From assembly GCA_002099365.1 (NCBI GenBank), contig MSED01000006.1:620001-684000 (forward strand): a stretch of DNA of 64,000 bases. The letters run 5' to 3'. The notes below the pieces were generated by a model that saw nothing but the letters and a program-made list of their open reading frames with translations, was not told the origin of the DNA and ran no database searches. This DNA comes from Phialophora verrucosa (Eukaryota; Ascomycota; Eurotiomycetes; Chaetothyriales; Herpotrichiellaceae). Positions 1 through 11,429 of the stretch are shown piece after piece (the first letter of the stretch is position 1; each line of letters begins with the position of its first letter). Both the position numbers and the translations under genes were made by a program.

Positions 1-213
1 GACAACTTGTGCAATTTTCTATTGTCTGCAACTATATCTTCATACTTTCCACTTGGTTTCTGCTTGGAGACGGTCTGCCAAAAGGAGCAGACCTAGAGGC
101 TAAAGCCCGTAGGTGTCAGAGGACGCTTCTGCGTCTGTATGGGCAGGATGGCTTCGCGTAGTCTGTTCATCAATAGCTCGAAGCAGCCTTCACGAATGCC
201 TGATTCCAGCTCA
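1..213. other. 3' flank of the CAF-1 large-subunit gene
   Basis: Short stretch downstream of a minus-strand gene, probably its 3' UTR and terminator region. I see no coding region or repeat in it. Confidence 0.5.
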
Positions 214-2100
214 CTAGTCAATTAGAATCCACCTCTTCTCACCCTCCTTAGCACTTCTTCTCTCCGCTATCCCCTCAACGGTATGCTTGATTGCATCTTT
301 GGTGCATTTCGGAAATTGCGTCTTCAGTACCTCGAGCAATCCCACCTTGGTCAGAGTGCTCCCAGACACTGCCGCTTTGAATGCTGGCAGGAGTTCTGGA
401 GGCACGAGCTTGACTGGTTTTCCGCCTGCGGCCGTCTTTGCTTTGACCACGAGAATATTGTTCTCCGATTGGCCAGCGTTTGGTGCATAGTTCTGGAATG
501 CTGATAGAGACCCCAAGTTCCCACTGTTCGGATCAACAGTCATCAGGGGCAGACGAGGTGGCTGCATCGCAGCACATTGTTGTGATTTCTCCTCTCGCTT
601 TACCGGGCTCTTCTTGCCGATATCTGACCAGTGTGCTGACGAGTACGGATCGATTGGAAATCTGGTCGAATCGTGCAGAACGTCCATGCGATAGAGCGAC
701 AGGTCAAATCCATTCTCCAGAGGAAAACTTCCATCTTCCCAGCACAGTCCACTGCACTTTGGTTCCATGTTCCCAACAACCAGCGGCCGCTTTGTCACAT
801 CGTCCTCGTCGTCAAGGAAGTCCTCCATTTCCTCGTCACCGTCTCCGTCCTCTGACTTCTCATCATCATCCAAGATCTCTTCATCACCTTCTTCCGGTTC
901 CTGCCACTCGGCTTCGCTATCGTAATCATAGTCTGTCTCCGGGAGACCCTTATACGATGGCTTGATGGCGAGTTTTCGTGTTGTGCGCGGTGAAACAGGT
1001 CGAGTGTAGGTTCCTTGGTAGGCAGGCCTCACATCCTCACGGTAAAACAGATACTTGTATGGAATGTTACCGAGAGGGCCTGTGGGATTCATCATATCAA
1101 TAGGTACAGTCTCTGAGCCGTTTATCTCGCTCAAGATCACCTTGACGGGTCGGACTTGACGCGTTCGTCGACGTTTCCGAAACCGGACATTGATCCTCTC
1201 GGGGATAGCATCTTGATCAAGTGCTAGTCCGTTTGATGTGGACGTCCTATTTGACAGGAATCGATTGTATGGTGCAAGTTGCATGTGCTCTTTGATGAAA
1301 AACGGCATGATGAAAGGTCTCGCGTCAGATTTGTTGTGCTTGGTGGACGGCGGCTTGATGTCTAGAGGCGGAGGTTCCATATCGACGGACGCAATCGAAC
1401 TTCTTCGGGATGGAGTGGTGCCTCGAGAGATATCCTCACAGTCACTAATTGCTGGCGGAGTGGAGGCAACTGTGGGTTTTCCAAAGAATGCCCCGAGCCG
1501 CATTTGAGCCTGCATAACTGTTAGCATTGAGACTGAGCTGGGAGCTAGAGGACATTATACCCTCTCTTTTTTGAGAGACTCGGCCTCTTTTCTCTGCCTC
1601 TCTGCCTCTCTGGCTTGTTTCTCTGCGTCTTTCTCACGCTTCTTTTCTTCTTTCACTTTGCGTAGAGCCTCTTTCTCTTCTTCTTTGCGTTTTCTCTCTT
1701 CCTCTTTCTTCGCTTTTTCCTCATCTTTCTTCGCCTTGGCTTCGGCCTTTAACCTTTCCTTTTCTTCTTTCTCTGCTTGTTTGATAGCCTTCTCGGCTTG
1801 CTTCTCCGCAAAGTTTTGTTTGGGCTTCTTGCCGGGTGCAAGTGCCATGTGGGTTTCTTTGGCTGGGCTAGCGGTAGGCGTAGAGCCTAACTCAGTTAAC
1901 GGAGTATGCTGGTCACTTGGCTCCTGTGAAGTGGTGGGAGACTGCAAAACAGTGAGAGGACTACTCTCTAGCTGTGCTGTAGAAGCGGAAGAAGAGTAGT
2001 CGATGAGTTCTCCTTCGTGGTTGCGTTTCTTCGAGAGTGGTGGTTGAGCAGTTGGCAGGGATGGTGCTGCTTGCGGGGCAGGAGCGACATTGGCGGCCAT
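214..2100 (-). CDS. rlf2: Chromatin assembly factor 1, large subunit (p150/Cac1/Rlf2)
   Basis: Large subunit of the CAF-1 histone chaperone, which deposits H3-H4 onto newly replicated DNA through PCNA. Two exons, 2100-1561 and 1509-214; the 51-bp intron (1560-1510) has a GTATAA donor, a TGCTAAC branch site and a CAG acceptor, and is phase 0. The product is 611 residues. Seen: a low-complexity N-terminus, a long Lys/Glu-rich coiled stretch (about residues 95-180, the KER region typical of p150), a motif reading QMRLGAFFGKP right after the splice, an Asp/Glu-rich acidic block (about 385-425, the ED domain) and a C-terminal winged-helix-like segment ending in RWILID. Order and length fit fungal Rlf2. 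The FF in LGAFF resembles a PIP box. The start is the first ATG before the conserved low-complexity N-terminus. Assignment rests on domain order, not an alignment. Confidence 0.88.
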
Positions 2101-2478
2101 ATTGGACTAGAGGGCAAGAAGGAATAGATATCGATATAAATGATCAATCGTACAAAAAAGCTCAAGGCATTGAGACGAGGGCTGCTACTACCCTCCTGTG
2201 AGCGGAACAATGTCGTTGATCGCTTCACTGCAAGCATCACAGTAAGACGCAGACTGGGAAGCTGTTGAACGCGGTGACGCGAACGCGCCGCGCCAAGCAA
2301 CCACAAGGCTTCCAGGCAGCCTCGTCCAAGCACTACCGAGTACAGGGTGACAGGGCAGTCCACACAACAGGCGGTCATTTCTCCATGGGATTGCTCGACT
2401 CATTTTTCCCGAGTCATTCTTCAGATACCGTGGGGATTGCGGCAATAGAGTTCGCGAAACATCTGATATTATGAAGCA
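2101..2478. other. Intergenic spacer
   Basis: Gap of 378 bases between two minus-strand genes. It should hold the promoter of the CAF-1 gene and the 3' end of the membrane-protein gene. I saw no coding region that stands out. Confidence 0.5.
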
Positions 2479-4592
2479 TCACGCGTACAACGATCCTCGC
2501 CTAGGACTTCGCAAATACTGCGGCGGCGCAATAGCTAGATACGGAACGCGCTCATTCGCCCTGAAACTAACATCATTTGCAAAGACACTGCCGGACGGGC
2601 CATCCGAGGCTCCTCGCTGGTCGATAACTTCTCCTAGCCTCACCTCCACATTTTGCAGCATTTTGGCGCGCACAACGCCATCCAGTGTACTGCCTCCCTT
2701 GGCGAATTCGAAGAATTTCGAATCTCTTGTGAGCGAAGAACAGTACGATAAAACATCGGGAATGGTTGTGTGGAAGGCGCACCAGATGGTGCAGCACGCT
2801 GCAAGCAGCATGATCGCTATCGCCGCGCAGTAGACGCCAACCCAGCTCCATGATACCACATAGATGTCAAATCCGTCAGCATAAAACGCTGTGGTGTTTT
2901 GGTGGTCCAGGGCATATTGCATGGTATCGGCACATGTTTGACTTGCCAGAACCCAGGTATTGAGTAGTTGGCCGAGCCGCCGAGAGAACTGCTGTGCAGT
3001 CACATTTGAATAGTCGGCGTATTCGCGGCCATTCCCACTTAAAATGAAGGCGGAGCTCGTATTTTGGAGGTAATACTCGCTCAGCGAGGAGTAGCCCGAG
3101 CTTAGCAGTGGATCGGTTGCCAGAATCCATTCCTTAGTGAGGTAGGTGAACGTGGAGGGGAAACTGAGCGTCGTAACTGTGGACGGTGCATGTTTGTTGG
3201 GCGACCTCCGTTGTGCCTGTACTGAACAGAACGGCAGTTGTGAATCAGCCACCGACTGGCAAGACACATTCGACTCAACATAGATCTGGTTAATTGCGCA
3301 CCGAGCCACCCAGGGACCTCGAGTCTGAAAGAGAAAAGTGGCTTGCGGAATGTTGGCGTCCGAGACGTTGACCAGCTGCTCAGGATAGCCGTAGAAGTAA
3401 TCATCCGACACGAACTGGTTCATGGCCACCTGCCAAGAAGGATAGATGGCGAAGTCGGCCGAATCGACGGTTGTATTAGGTCCCGAGAAGGTACCGTTGA
3501 CTACAGTGGTTGAGTTGACGTTGATGCTGACCTCCTTTTCGTCTTTCGGTCTGTTGCAGTCTAGATTCATGTAGGTCGTCTCTATCACAAAACTGGAGTT
3601 GCGGTTGGCCAGCGAAGCAACAGGGACTCCAACGAGCGAAGAGAATGAGTCCTCGGTCAGATTCGACCGCGAAAGGGGCACCCAGCCGTTGGCATCTTTC
3701 TCGGCGTTTTCCACCAACCATGGGATCTTAACGTTGCCAAACAGGTCCGTCGTCCCATTCTTCATCGTGGTGGGACCAAGGACTGAGCTGATATAACTCG
3801 GTTTCAATGCCGTCAGCAATGAGTCAACACCAGAAACAGAATCAAAGACCTGATTGGTGATGGTGTCGACGTAGCTGACCAAATGAGAATCTGCGGTGAA
3901 TTCTCTCCCGACAGACACCAATCGCAGTGATGCCTGAGAGCCCAGGGGAGAGAAAATCCAGCTTGATAGTAGAACCAAAGTCATGACGTTGAACGCTCGA
4001 AATGACAATTGAGTGGTAAGAGCAGTGAAGAACGTGCGGCTCTGCATGATTTGTTCGAGGAGACCGAGGGTTATGCCGTTTTCCAATCGCCACGTCGCGA
4101 AGCGTTTGAGTGTCGAGCCTAGCACTGCTGCAAAAAGGATGGTGAAGAGAGTCGACGCCTGTATGCGTTAGTATAGCACGCATCGTTTCTACAATTCAGA
4201 CCTACCGTGCTCGTTGCCTGTTTTATATAGTTCGTGTCCGACTCCGTGACCTTCTGACCGTCGAACTTCGCCATCGTTACAGCCAACCACAAGAATGGCA
4301 CTGCCACCAGTAAGGTAAATGAACAGAGGAGAATCTCAATGAGCAAGTCCGTCCCAAATTTGCCCACTCTGCCAGAGCCGAGCGTTGTGCTCGTTCGCCG
4401 CGGAGGCTCATTCTGAAATTGAAATGCTCCGCTGTTGTACTCTTCTTGGGGTTCTAGGATGGGATTGTAGTGCGCGGAAGCAGACTTCCGATGAAGCGAG
4501 CCGAGTGACTTGATTGATTGTCGCGTGTGTGGCCTGTTGCCGAATCCATATGAGGCGCCATATGGACTGGGCAGCTCGATGAAATCGGACAT
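2479..4592 (-). CDS. Uncharacterised multi-span membrane protein, 688 residues
   Basis: Function not recognised; it resembles the large set of fungal hypothetical membrane proteins with a big lumenal or extracellular loop. Two exons, 4592-4206 and 4158-2479, joined across a 47-bp phase-0 intron (GTAGGT donor, TACTAAC branch, CAG acceptor). The splice matters: it creates a second hydrophobic helix (ASTLFTILFAAVLG) at the start of exon 2. Predicted spans by eye: about residues 83-106, 129-144, 182-200 and 568-594. Between spans 3 and 4 is a loop of about 365 residues with many N-x-S/T sequons and several cysteines, so it is probably glycosylated and disulfide-bonded. The cytosolic N-terminus is rich in Ser and Arg and the C-terminal tail is about 95 residues. 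A DUF3176-like identity is possible but unproved. Confidence 0.8.
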
Positions 4593-5909
4593 TTACCAGC
4601 TGGTCGGGCGGTAGAGCAGACCAGATTCGGGCGTCTTGTCAAGGACAGCCAGAACTCGACAATGATGGCGTGTCAATCATCGGCAGCCGCTAAGCTTCAC
4701 GAGAAGGAGATTGCGTAGATATCGGCCGGGCCACGGAGTATCTACTCCGTAGATGCAACGGGATGTTTTGAGAGACTGGAGTCAAAGCGGGGTGCCTCTC
4801 ATATGCAAGATTTTGCTGTGTTAGCAGCCTGAGCCAAGTCCATGTCGTGCAACGTGGAACAATTATAATGAATGGCTGGCGAGGCTCTCTAGACCACAGA
4901 TCATCGCCCCGGTGCTGTTTGTCTCAAGTGCTGGAGCCCCAATAATAGGGCCAAGAAGGCGCTGCAGCCAAAGTGACCGAATGCGGTAGGCGGTAGGCCG
5001 GACGGAGAATTGGCCTAAGGCACTGTGACATTGTCCATACTGTACGTACAGGACCTGACAGAAAGGCGCTTGTCCAAAGACCTGCAAGGGTACCGGTGGG
5101 CGGAAGACCGTGGGCAATGGGCATATCGTCAAGTGACACGACCAACCCCCCGCGGAGTGGGGCAGATGGTTCCCATGGCCATCTACCAATGCCAATGTGT
5201 GAGTATGTACTCGAAATGTACATGGCTGACACCGATAAGCGATCTCCCGCCACTAAGGCCATCTTTCAGGACTGAGGGAGCGGAATTGAGATAAAATAGC
5301 AATCAGCCATCGTCGCAAATCCTTCTAACCAAAAGCCAATTTTAAGCTGCCCACGCCGCCCCCGTAGGCCTTAGGTAAGACTTAGGGACCATTGAAATCC
5401 AACCGCCCGCCCTCCGAGTTGACCGTTTGCTGAGACTGCTGCTCACCAAAAGCTATAGAATTCACAGTTTGTGGGAGTACAGCCATTTTCCATTTTACGT
5501 TTTCCTGACTTTCATACTCGTACTGTTTTGGAAAGGAAGTGGAGCATAGTATTGACCAGAAGAGGTCAATTCGTTGCATCTGTCCCAGCGGTACCGAGGG
5601 CTTCACCGTACAGTACAACAGCTTCTAGCTCGAGAACTAATAGTGACACGGATCCAGAGGACGCTGGATTTCAGCACACCCATCGATCATCACGAGCTGC
5701 TGCGGCTCGCTCCGACTCCGTCATCATTGACCTATAGATCAAAATCCTTTCGTAGCTTCAACCATTGTCGATTACCTTCTTCATGCCGCCATACGTTCTC
5801 AAGCCGGTACCGTGGTAATAGCGGGGTGTGCAGGAGTACTCTCTGATCCAGCTCCAGGCCGGGGCACCCCAGCTGTATCTGGTGCGTGTATGGCTCTGGT
5901 TCGCATCCC
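4593..5909. other. Intergenic region, no gene supported
   Basis: About 1.3 kb between two minus-strand genes, holding the promoter of the membrane-protein gene and the 3' flank of Pmp3. Open frames of 60-110 codons occur on both strands, but none has coding character I trust and none shows a recognisable motif. Confidence 0.5.
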
Positions 5910-6285
5910 CTAGATCGTCCCATAACCCGGAGCGCCACCTGACTGAACTCTGTCGCTGTATACGCCTGGTGCCTGGTGGCCGGTCAACTGCCCCAGTCTT
6001 GCTCTCTCCCTCCTGTCAAAATAGACGTATTCGACGTAGAATGCGTGGATGTGGCCGGGGATGTAGCCGAGGAGGGTCAGGCAGATGTTGATGAAGAAGT
6101 CGGCACCGCAGCCTGCAACCATGAAGACGCCAACGGGAGGGACTTTGTGAGCAGAGTATTAGCTGGATGGTCCACCAATAGTCACGCTTTCATGAGTCGA
6201 GGGAGGCGGGGAGGCATTCAAGAGCACAACACTCACTGAGAATTGTGATGAGAACGATAAGAAGAGCTGGAATGGTGTCCGACAT
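5910..6285 (-). CDS. pmp3: Plasma membrane proteolipid 3 (Pmp3/UPF0057 family) with extended tail
   Basis: Small two-helix plasma-membrane proteolipid linked in yeast to membrane potential and salt tolerance. Two exons, 6285-6237 and 6142-5910, with a 94-bp phase-1 intron (GTGAGT donor, AAG acceptor). The product is 93 residues and starts MSDTIPALLIVLITI. Splicing restores the family core: a PPVGVF turn, then GCGADFFINICLTLLGYIPGHIHAFYV with the hallmark GCGAD and GYIPG motifs (residues about 19-51). After the second helix comes a hydrophilic tail of about 40 residues containing FDRRERAR. Canonical yeast Pmp3 is about 55 residues and lacks such a tail; longer forms are known among filamentous fungi. 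The gene is too fragmented to be seen without splicing. Confidence 0.93.
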
Positions 6286-7649
6286 TTTGAAGGTATTTCT
6301 CTTCCGATCGCTCTCGACTTGACACTTTGCTGAGGATGTCTTGTGTCTTTGATGGTGATCGCAATTCGGCTTCAAGGAGCTGAAGGTGTTGAACTTGAAA
6401 GCTTCTTAAACACAGGCAGAAGCTGGGACTCTTGTCAACGCGCGCGCACGTGAAACCACGGGAGCGCCCAGTTTCATGGCAGAGGTGACGTAGATGATTG
6501 TGGCTGTGCGGAATGCTGTGGCTGTGGCGATGCTCCCACGAAACTTGGCGACTAGAGACACAACCACGGTCGCGAACATATCTAGCGAATGTCTCTTGGA
6601 CAAGATATCTTGAACCGACCTTTGGGTCAAGCCTCAGTAAGCAACTCTTGGAGCTCTTTCTTCCTGGTTGATGTTTGGGAAGTGAAAGCTCCCGTACCAG
6701 CCCATCCTCATCAGTGTCTGTCGCGGCATGCCATAATCCTGCTTCTTCTCCTTAACCGACACTCTCTGGGGGGAGCCGTTCGTACTATGATCAATCCGTG
6801 TTTGGACCTTCATAATCCTTTATTCCCGGTCAGCGGTAGATGCGCGGACTGCGCCGTGGTACAAGGCATACTATTGCAGGCTGGTGTGCTGAATGAGTTC
6901 CCGTACGACGTCCTTAATCCGTCACACAACGCAAACCACACTCAGCCTTCGAGTCCCTTTCCGTACCTATTAGCAGCCAGGTATCGAACCCCGTGGACGA
7001 GTTATCGCGCAGCGGCCAAGAACTCAAGGTTTGCCAAGCTCGTATTCTTTTCAGCTTCTCTCGTTCCCGAGGCTTTGGTGACCAAGAAAGGGCTTTGTTC
7101 ACGCGAAGTGGACTCAAGCAAACTGGACTACGTGAACCGAGGGGGCCCAGAACCCACCGTCCAAAAGCACACTTGACTTAGCATGGTCCCTCAACCTCTC
7201 AGCTATGAATTAGCCTGCATGCTGCCTTCTTGTCACGAGCTCCGATATGTTGACTGAAGCTTCAGCCCTACGCCACTCTGCACTTTTGCAAGAGACAGCG
7301 GGAGAGTCCAAGTATGGGCCCGCCAAACTATGAAATGGATGCCAAAAGCACGAGAATCGAGCCCCGACCCTCTCACTTTCGTACCTCTCTTCTTCAGGGA
7401 AGTCTTACCACCTTTGCTTTCCTCGTTCTTGCTAAGAGCTGTTCATTGTTTATTTGACCCACGGCTCTTAGTCATATCTGCTCACCGGTGGGCTCTTGAA
7501 TTGACAATACTTGACCAGGTGTAAAGGACACTTGGTTGTTTCAATCAGAAAACGGGGAAAACCAATCCGCGTCCTCTGGCACATCAACGGTGGACCTGTT
7601 TGCTCCAGCCTCGAAATCCCACATCCACCACACGAGAAGCACTTCATCG
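6286..7649. other. Divergent intergenic region between pmp3 and a single-span membrane protein gene
   Basis: About 1.36 kb serving as 5' regions for a minus-strand and a plus-strand gene. It contains an ATG-started open frame of 195 codons at 6589-7176 (+) that shows no recognisable domain and looks compositionally random, so I do not call it a gene. Confidence 0.45.
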
Positions 7650-8120
7650 ATGGCACCACTCAACCCGAACCTCGTCGTTGTCAATTCAAATTTAACCACA
7701 GAGCAGAAAAAGAGTATCTTACGGACCAGGATAATCGCCATCAGCGTTGGACTTGGCATTACAGCCCTTGCATTTGCAATCTTCCTGTACGCTCGCTTCC
7801 GGCGCTCCCGTGATCGTCGAAAGCACGCCGACAATGGCCTCGCCGAGCAGGTAACGCCCGAGGACCGTTCCGCCGCCGAAGCTCCCCTTATCCAATCGGG
7901 GAAACCGGAAGAAACCAAGTACCATGGGAACGGCGTTGACCAAGCGAACCGGGACCAGAACCAGGGTTTACTGGCAAACGCTGAGAACCCTGCGAATGGG
8001 AGCTGGGACGAGGTCCAGCGACCTGCGAGCATCGCGAGCTTCACCAGTCGGCCGATCCAGTACGAAGAGTATCAATCCCAAACCGCCAGTTCTGTGGGTG
8101 CAGGTGTGGTGAAGGCCTAA
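7650..8120 (+). CDS. Single-pass membrane protein of unknown function, 156 residues
   Basis: Not recognised. From the ATG at 7650 the product is 156 residues: a short N-terminal part with one N-L-T sequon, one strong hydrophobic helix (about residues 27-47, IIAISVGLGITALAFAIFLY) followed directly by a basic stop-transfer cluster (RFRRSRDRRK), then a hydrophilic tail of about 100 residues rich in Asn, Gln, Glu and Ser. This predicts N-out, C-in topology. The frame stays open upstream to about 7536 but has no ATG there, so an upstream exon is possible. The layout (short ectodomain, helix, long acidic tail) is common in fungal orphan membrane proteins. Confidence 0.6.
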   Translation: MAPLNPNLVVVNSNLTTEQKKSILRTRIIAISVGLGITALAFAIFLYARFRRSRDRRKHADNGLAEQVTPEDRSAAEAPLIQSGKPEETKYHGNGVDQANRDQNQGLLANAENPANGSWDEVQRPASIASFTSRPIQYEEYQSQTASSVGAGVVKA

Positions 8121-9489
8121 TATCAGACATGAACAAGCACGACGGAAAGCTGTTGAGCAGGGGTGTGACAGTACGAGCAACAGGCGTGAAGAGATATTTC
8201 CAGAAACGCACACTCGAGGCATATCAGCTATTTGGAAATGTACAGAGGAATTTGCAGTTCAAGAACGACAAATCAACTTCCAGTGTCAGTCGGGAGAAGA
8301 AGCGGTGGCAGAAGATGAGCTGATACTGGGCAAAGTGACCAAATGGCTTACAGTAATTGCTTCATTGCACGGCCGGAAGAGAGGGTCACGCAACACTTCT
8401 TGAGAGTACGGAGTTCTGTATACAGTAGAACCTATCAGTCCACCCTATAATTTTTTTCTTTAGTCTGGTGTTGGCAATTCAAGCCCACGACCTTCCTTTG
8501 TTCTTCTTGCCATCACTTGGCCAATTTTTGCAGCCCCTTTCTCTGGCTACTGAATTGTGCTGGCAAGCATGGCCCGCTAGTCCCAGTTGCTGGAATTGAG
8601 TCTTGCCGGTACGATCTCACAGCGGACATGACAAGCACGTAATTGTCCCTGTCCATACCAAGGACCAATCTCAGGGAGCGGTCCATACCGTTATCACCAA
8701 CATCACCATCAAACATTCCAGTACGCATGTTTCCTCCAAAAGTGCCACTCAGCTTACTTCCTCCCCGCTCCCTTGATAAACGGCCCGCCCGCACAAACGA
8801 CCGCCGAGATTTCCACCAGTGAGCATCGCCTATCAAGTATCCTGCCACCCTGCTCCCGTGACGCATTGTACTCGTACATACCTAAGTACGTACTGTACGT
8901 ACCACCCGCCGGCCGATTGGCCAACCTCTTTCTTCGATGCTGAGCCTGTTCTGGAAAAAGGTATCCCGTACCCCTGTTCGCTCGACTTAGGTAATCCGTG
9001 CAGCGGCGACCAGCTCGACGGCGTCGCTGAGCCTGCGCTCGCGATTCGTCCGACCAGTTCGGTCGCCCAACGAGCGCGGCGAGATTCCAGCGCCGGCGCG
9101 AGTTTCCCCCAAGCTGCAAAGGCATGACTAATGCTGGGCGAAAACCGAGGGGGCGGGCCGGGGGGAGTCCTCCGTACCAGGGACTCTTTATATACAGGCT
9201 TGAAACGCACATGGGCAGAAAGATCACTAAACACCAACATCTGCAGCGGCACCAACACCAACACCAACAACTGCAAGTACTGCTGTTTCTGGACTCGGTA
9301 CTTTGTTCGCACACGTGGCAAAGAGCGGATCGGGCACAGTGCAGCCAAGCGAGCGAGCGAGCGATCGTCTGTCTCTCATCACGCCATCCAGCCAGTCTGC
9401 TTCATCAGCGGGTGTGGGGATGGGCATACTTATCGGTATCGAGGATTAGTATTGGCATGTTCGGGTAGACTACGAGACTACGAGACACA
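8121..9489. other. Intergenic region upstream of the Fungal_trans_2-like gene
   Basis: About 1.37 kb. The last 400 bases are GC-rich, with a short run of CAACAC repeats near 9245-9270 and GCGA repeats near 9350. Several long open frames on both strands here (for example minus strand 8833-9348) look like by-products of the GC and repeat content. No gene is supported. Confidence 0.45.
9184..9194 (+). promoter_or_regulatory. Possible TATA-like element
   Basis: The string TTTATATAC lies about 300 bases upstream of the ATG at 9490, inside an otherwise GC-rich leader. It is a plausible TATA-type core promoter for the regulator gene. This is pattern only; a match this short could be chance. Confidence 0.25.
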
Positions 9490-11171
9490 ATGGCCCGCAT
9501 CAAACTACTCTTCCTCCCCTCCAAAACGCCCTCAACCCGCAAGAGCAAGCACGAGCAGGAACTGGAGGTCCAGGAAGCGAGGGCCCACGCCGCGAGCATT
9601 GCGCACCGCCGCGCTGGAAGGGGGGGCAACAGCCGTGGCGTGGTCCAGCAGAGCGAAAAGTCTCGCGGCGGCGGCGTCGGCACGGTGTCGGCCTGCCCGA
9701 TCTACTCGCACTGGCTACCACCCGTCGTTGCTGTTGTGGAGAAGAGTGGTGCAGCAGCAGCAGCAGCGAAACGGGACCCTCGGGACCTGCATGACCTGCA
9801 GCAGCGGGAGCGCAACTTATCAGAGGCCCAGCAATCACAGGGCCTGGCGTGGATCAAGACCGGACCGCTCGATCCGTTCCTCCGACTCCCTGTGGACTTG
9901 GACATCAAGGAGCGGAACATGTTGTTTTATTGTGAGTGGCTGCTGCATTTTCCCTCCTCTCGTCTAGTCTACAGGGTTAATTAAGTACTTTGCCGAATCA
10001 TGCAAGGTACGGAGCATGGGGGAGGGCACAGAAAACGGATCGTGGCCATCTGGCTGGCTGGTTGTGGGCGTTTGAGTAATCGCTAATCACTACTAATCGC
10101 TTACCACTTGCTCCGTCCTTGCACCTCTTACCACTTCCCAGGTGGTCTGCGTGGGTATGGTAGACGCTGTACTATACCCACTTGCGTACTGCATCCTGTA
10201 TCCTGCTGTTTTGCACAAGGGCCCTTGTTCGCTAACTGACACTCCCCGCCCACACCACAGACCTAGACACCACCCCGCGGGTGGTGCACGGCGTGAAGAA
10301 GAACCCCGTCTACTGCCCCGTGCGGGAATGCACGGTCGTGTCCATCGCCGACAGCCCGCTCTTCCTCCAATGGATCATCTTCATGGCGGAGATGATGACG
10401 GGCGCGAGCAAGACGGCCATCTATGCCCGCCGCGCAGCCATCTACGCCGAGACGCGGAAGGTGGTGCAAACGCCCGCGAACCTCCTGCTCAACACCACGC
10501 TGCTGCACCTGGTCGTCGCGTCGCTGGCCGAGACGCGCCTCGGCAACGTCGAGCTCGCGGACAAGCACTTTGCGGGCCTGCTGCAGCTGCTCCGGCTGCG
10601 CAACGGGCTGCGCACGTTCCAGGAGATCCCGCTGCACTTGGGCCTGGGCATGCTGCACGCCTTCGTCGTCGGACAGGTGCCCCTGTTTCGCACGCGGGGG
10701 GAGCTCCTCGACGCGCTGGACCGGATGAGCGTGCCCCGGGCGCGGAGACCCGTCCCACTGAGCATTCGACGGTATTTTGAGCCGTTCTGCTTCACCGGCG
10801 CGCATATCGGGAATCTGCACATGCTGAATATGATCATGGCGGCCGAGCCCGACGGGTTCATGGATCGCCTGGTGTATAATGTCACGGGAAGCGGGGAGAC
10901 GTTGACGCCTGTGGCGATGACGTTCATGATCGGGCAGTCGGCTGTCGAGGTCGGGGAGTGGTTCGGGCCGGATCCGCTTGTTCGGTCGTGGGAGACGATC
11001 GAGTTCGTGAGGTTGCTTGCACATGCCATTGTGTCGAGAGAGGCGACGGCGAGGGCCCTGTCGAATTGGCTGACGGGCGCAGAGTCTGCGGATGTTGATT
11101 TAGTGGCTCTCAAGGCGGAGATTCTGGACGAGTGGGACATGGCTCAGACTCTAGGCGGGTTGGTCCATTGA
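9490..11171 (+). CDS. Fungal_trans_2-like regulator without a zinc cluster, 450 residues
   Basis: Likely a nuclear regulatory protein of the family whose members carry a C-terminal fungal transcription-factor domain (Fungal_trans_2 type) but lack an N-terminal Zn2Cys6 cluster. Two exons, 9490-9931 and 10261-11171, joined in phase 1 across an unusually long 329-bp intron (GTGAGT donor, CACAG acceptor); the join reads NMLFYYLDTTPR. Seen: a basic Arg/His/Ala-rich N-terminal stretch (about 25-60), a run of five alanines, the family-style GPLDPFLRLPVD segment followed by the start of the helical domain (about residue 125 onward), and long amphipathic helices to the C-terminus. There is no CxxC pattern. 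The first part of exon 2 has strong G/C at third codon positions, unlike the surroundings. Family placement is by pattern. Confidence 0.75.
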
Positions 11172-11429
11172 CGAGCAGTCGCTAATTATGCAAGAGGAGA
11201 GCGAAGGGATCGAGTGACAAGATTGTACTATGCTCGGTCCGGCAAGACTGGCTGCCAAAGACGAGACACTCGTGGTCCCGACTCGAGCGTAAATGGATAA
11301 TAAAACGTACAAGAGGAATATGCCATGTCGAATAGTCGACTACATTCCCCTAGCGCTCCGGGGGTATCATTAACTCCTATTCCTGGATCCCGAAAGCGTC
11401 GCCGTCGACCGAATGGTCCAAGGCCCCTT

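Noticed and set aside
1571..1999. Plus-strand Ser/Phe-rich frame of 142 codons
   Set aside because: Antisense shadow of the Lys/Glu-rich region of the CAF-1 subunit.
6961..7020. Minus-strand B-box-like string GGTTCGATACC suggesting a tRNA
   Set aside because: The T-stem has a mismatch and no matching 5' acceptor strand or A box is found upstream at tRNA spacing.
6589..7176. 195-codon ATG-started plus-strand frame
   Set aside because: No motif, no splice context, and composition like intergenic sequence; treated as chance within the divergent promoter region.
8833..9348. Long minus-strand frames of 171-186 codons
   Set aside because: They arise from the complement of CAACAC and GC-rich repeats; no domain and no splice logic.
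9131..9967. 278-codon plus-strand frame overlapping the regulator's first exon
   Set aside because: It is out of frame with the supported gene and is made of Arg/Ser-rich low complexity caused by GC and CAA repeats.
10263..11024. Minus-strand frames of 230-250 codons
   Set aside because: Shadows of the GC-rich second exon of the Fungal_trans_2-like gene; the plus strand alone gives a coherent spliced protein.
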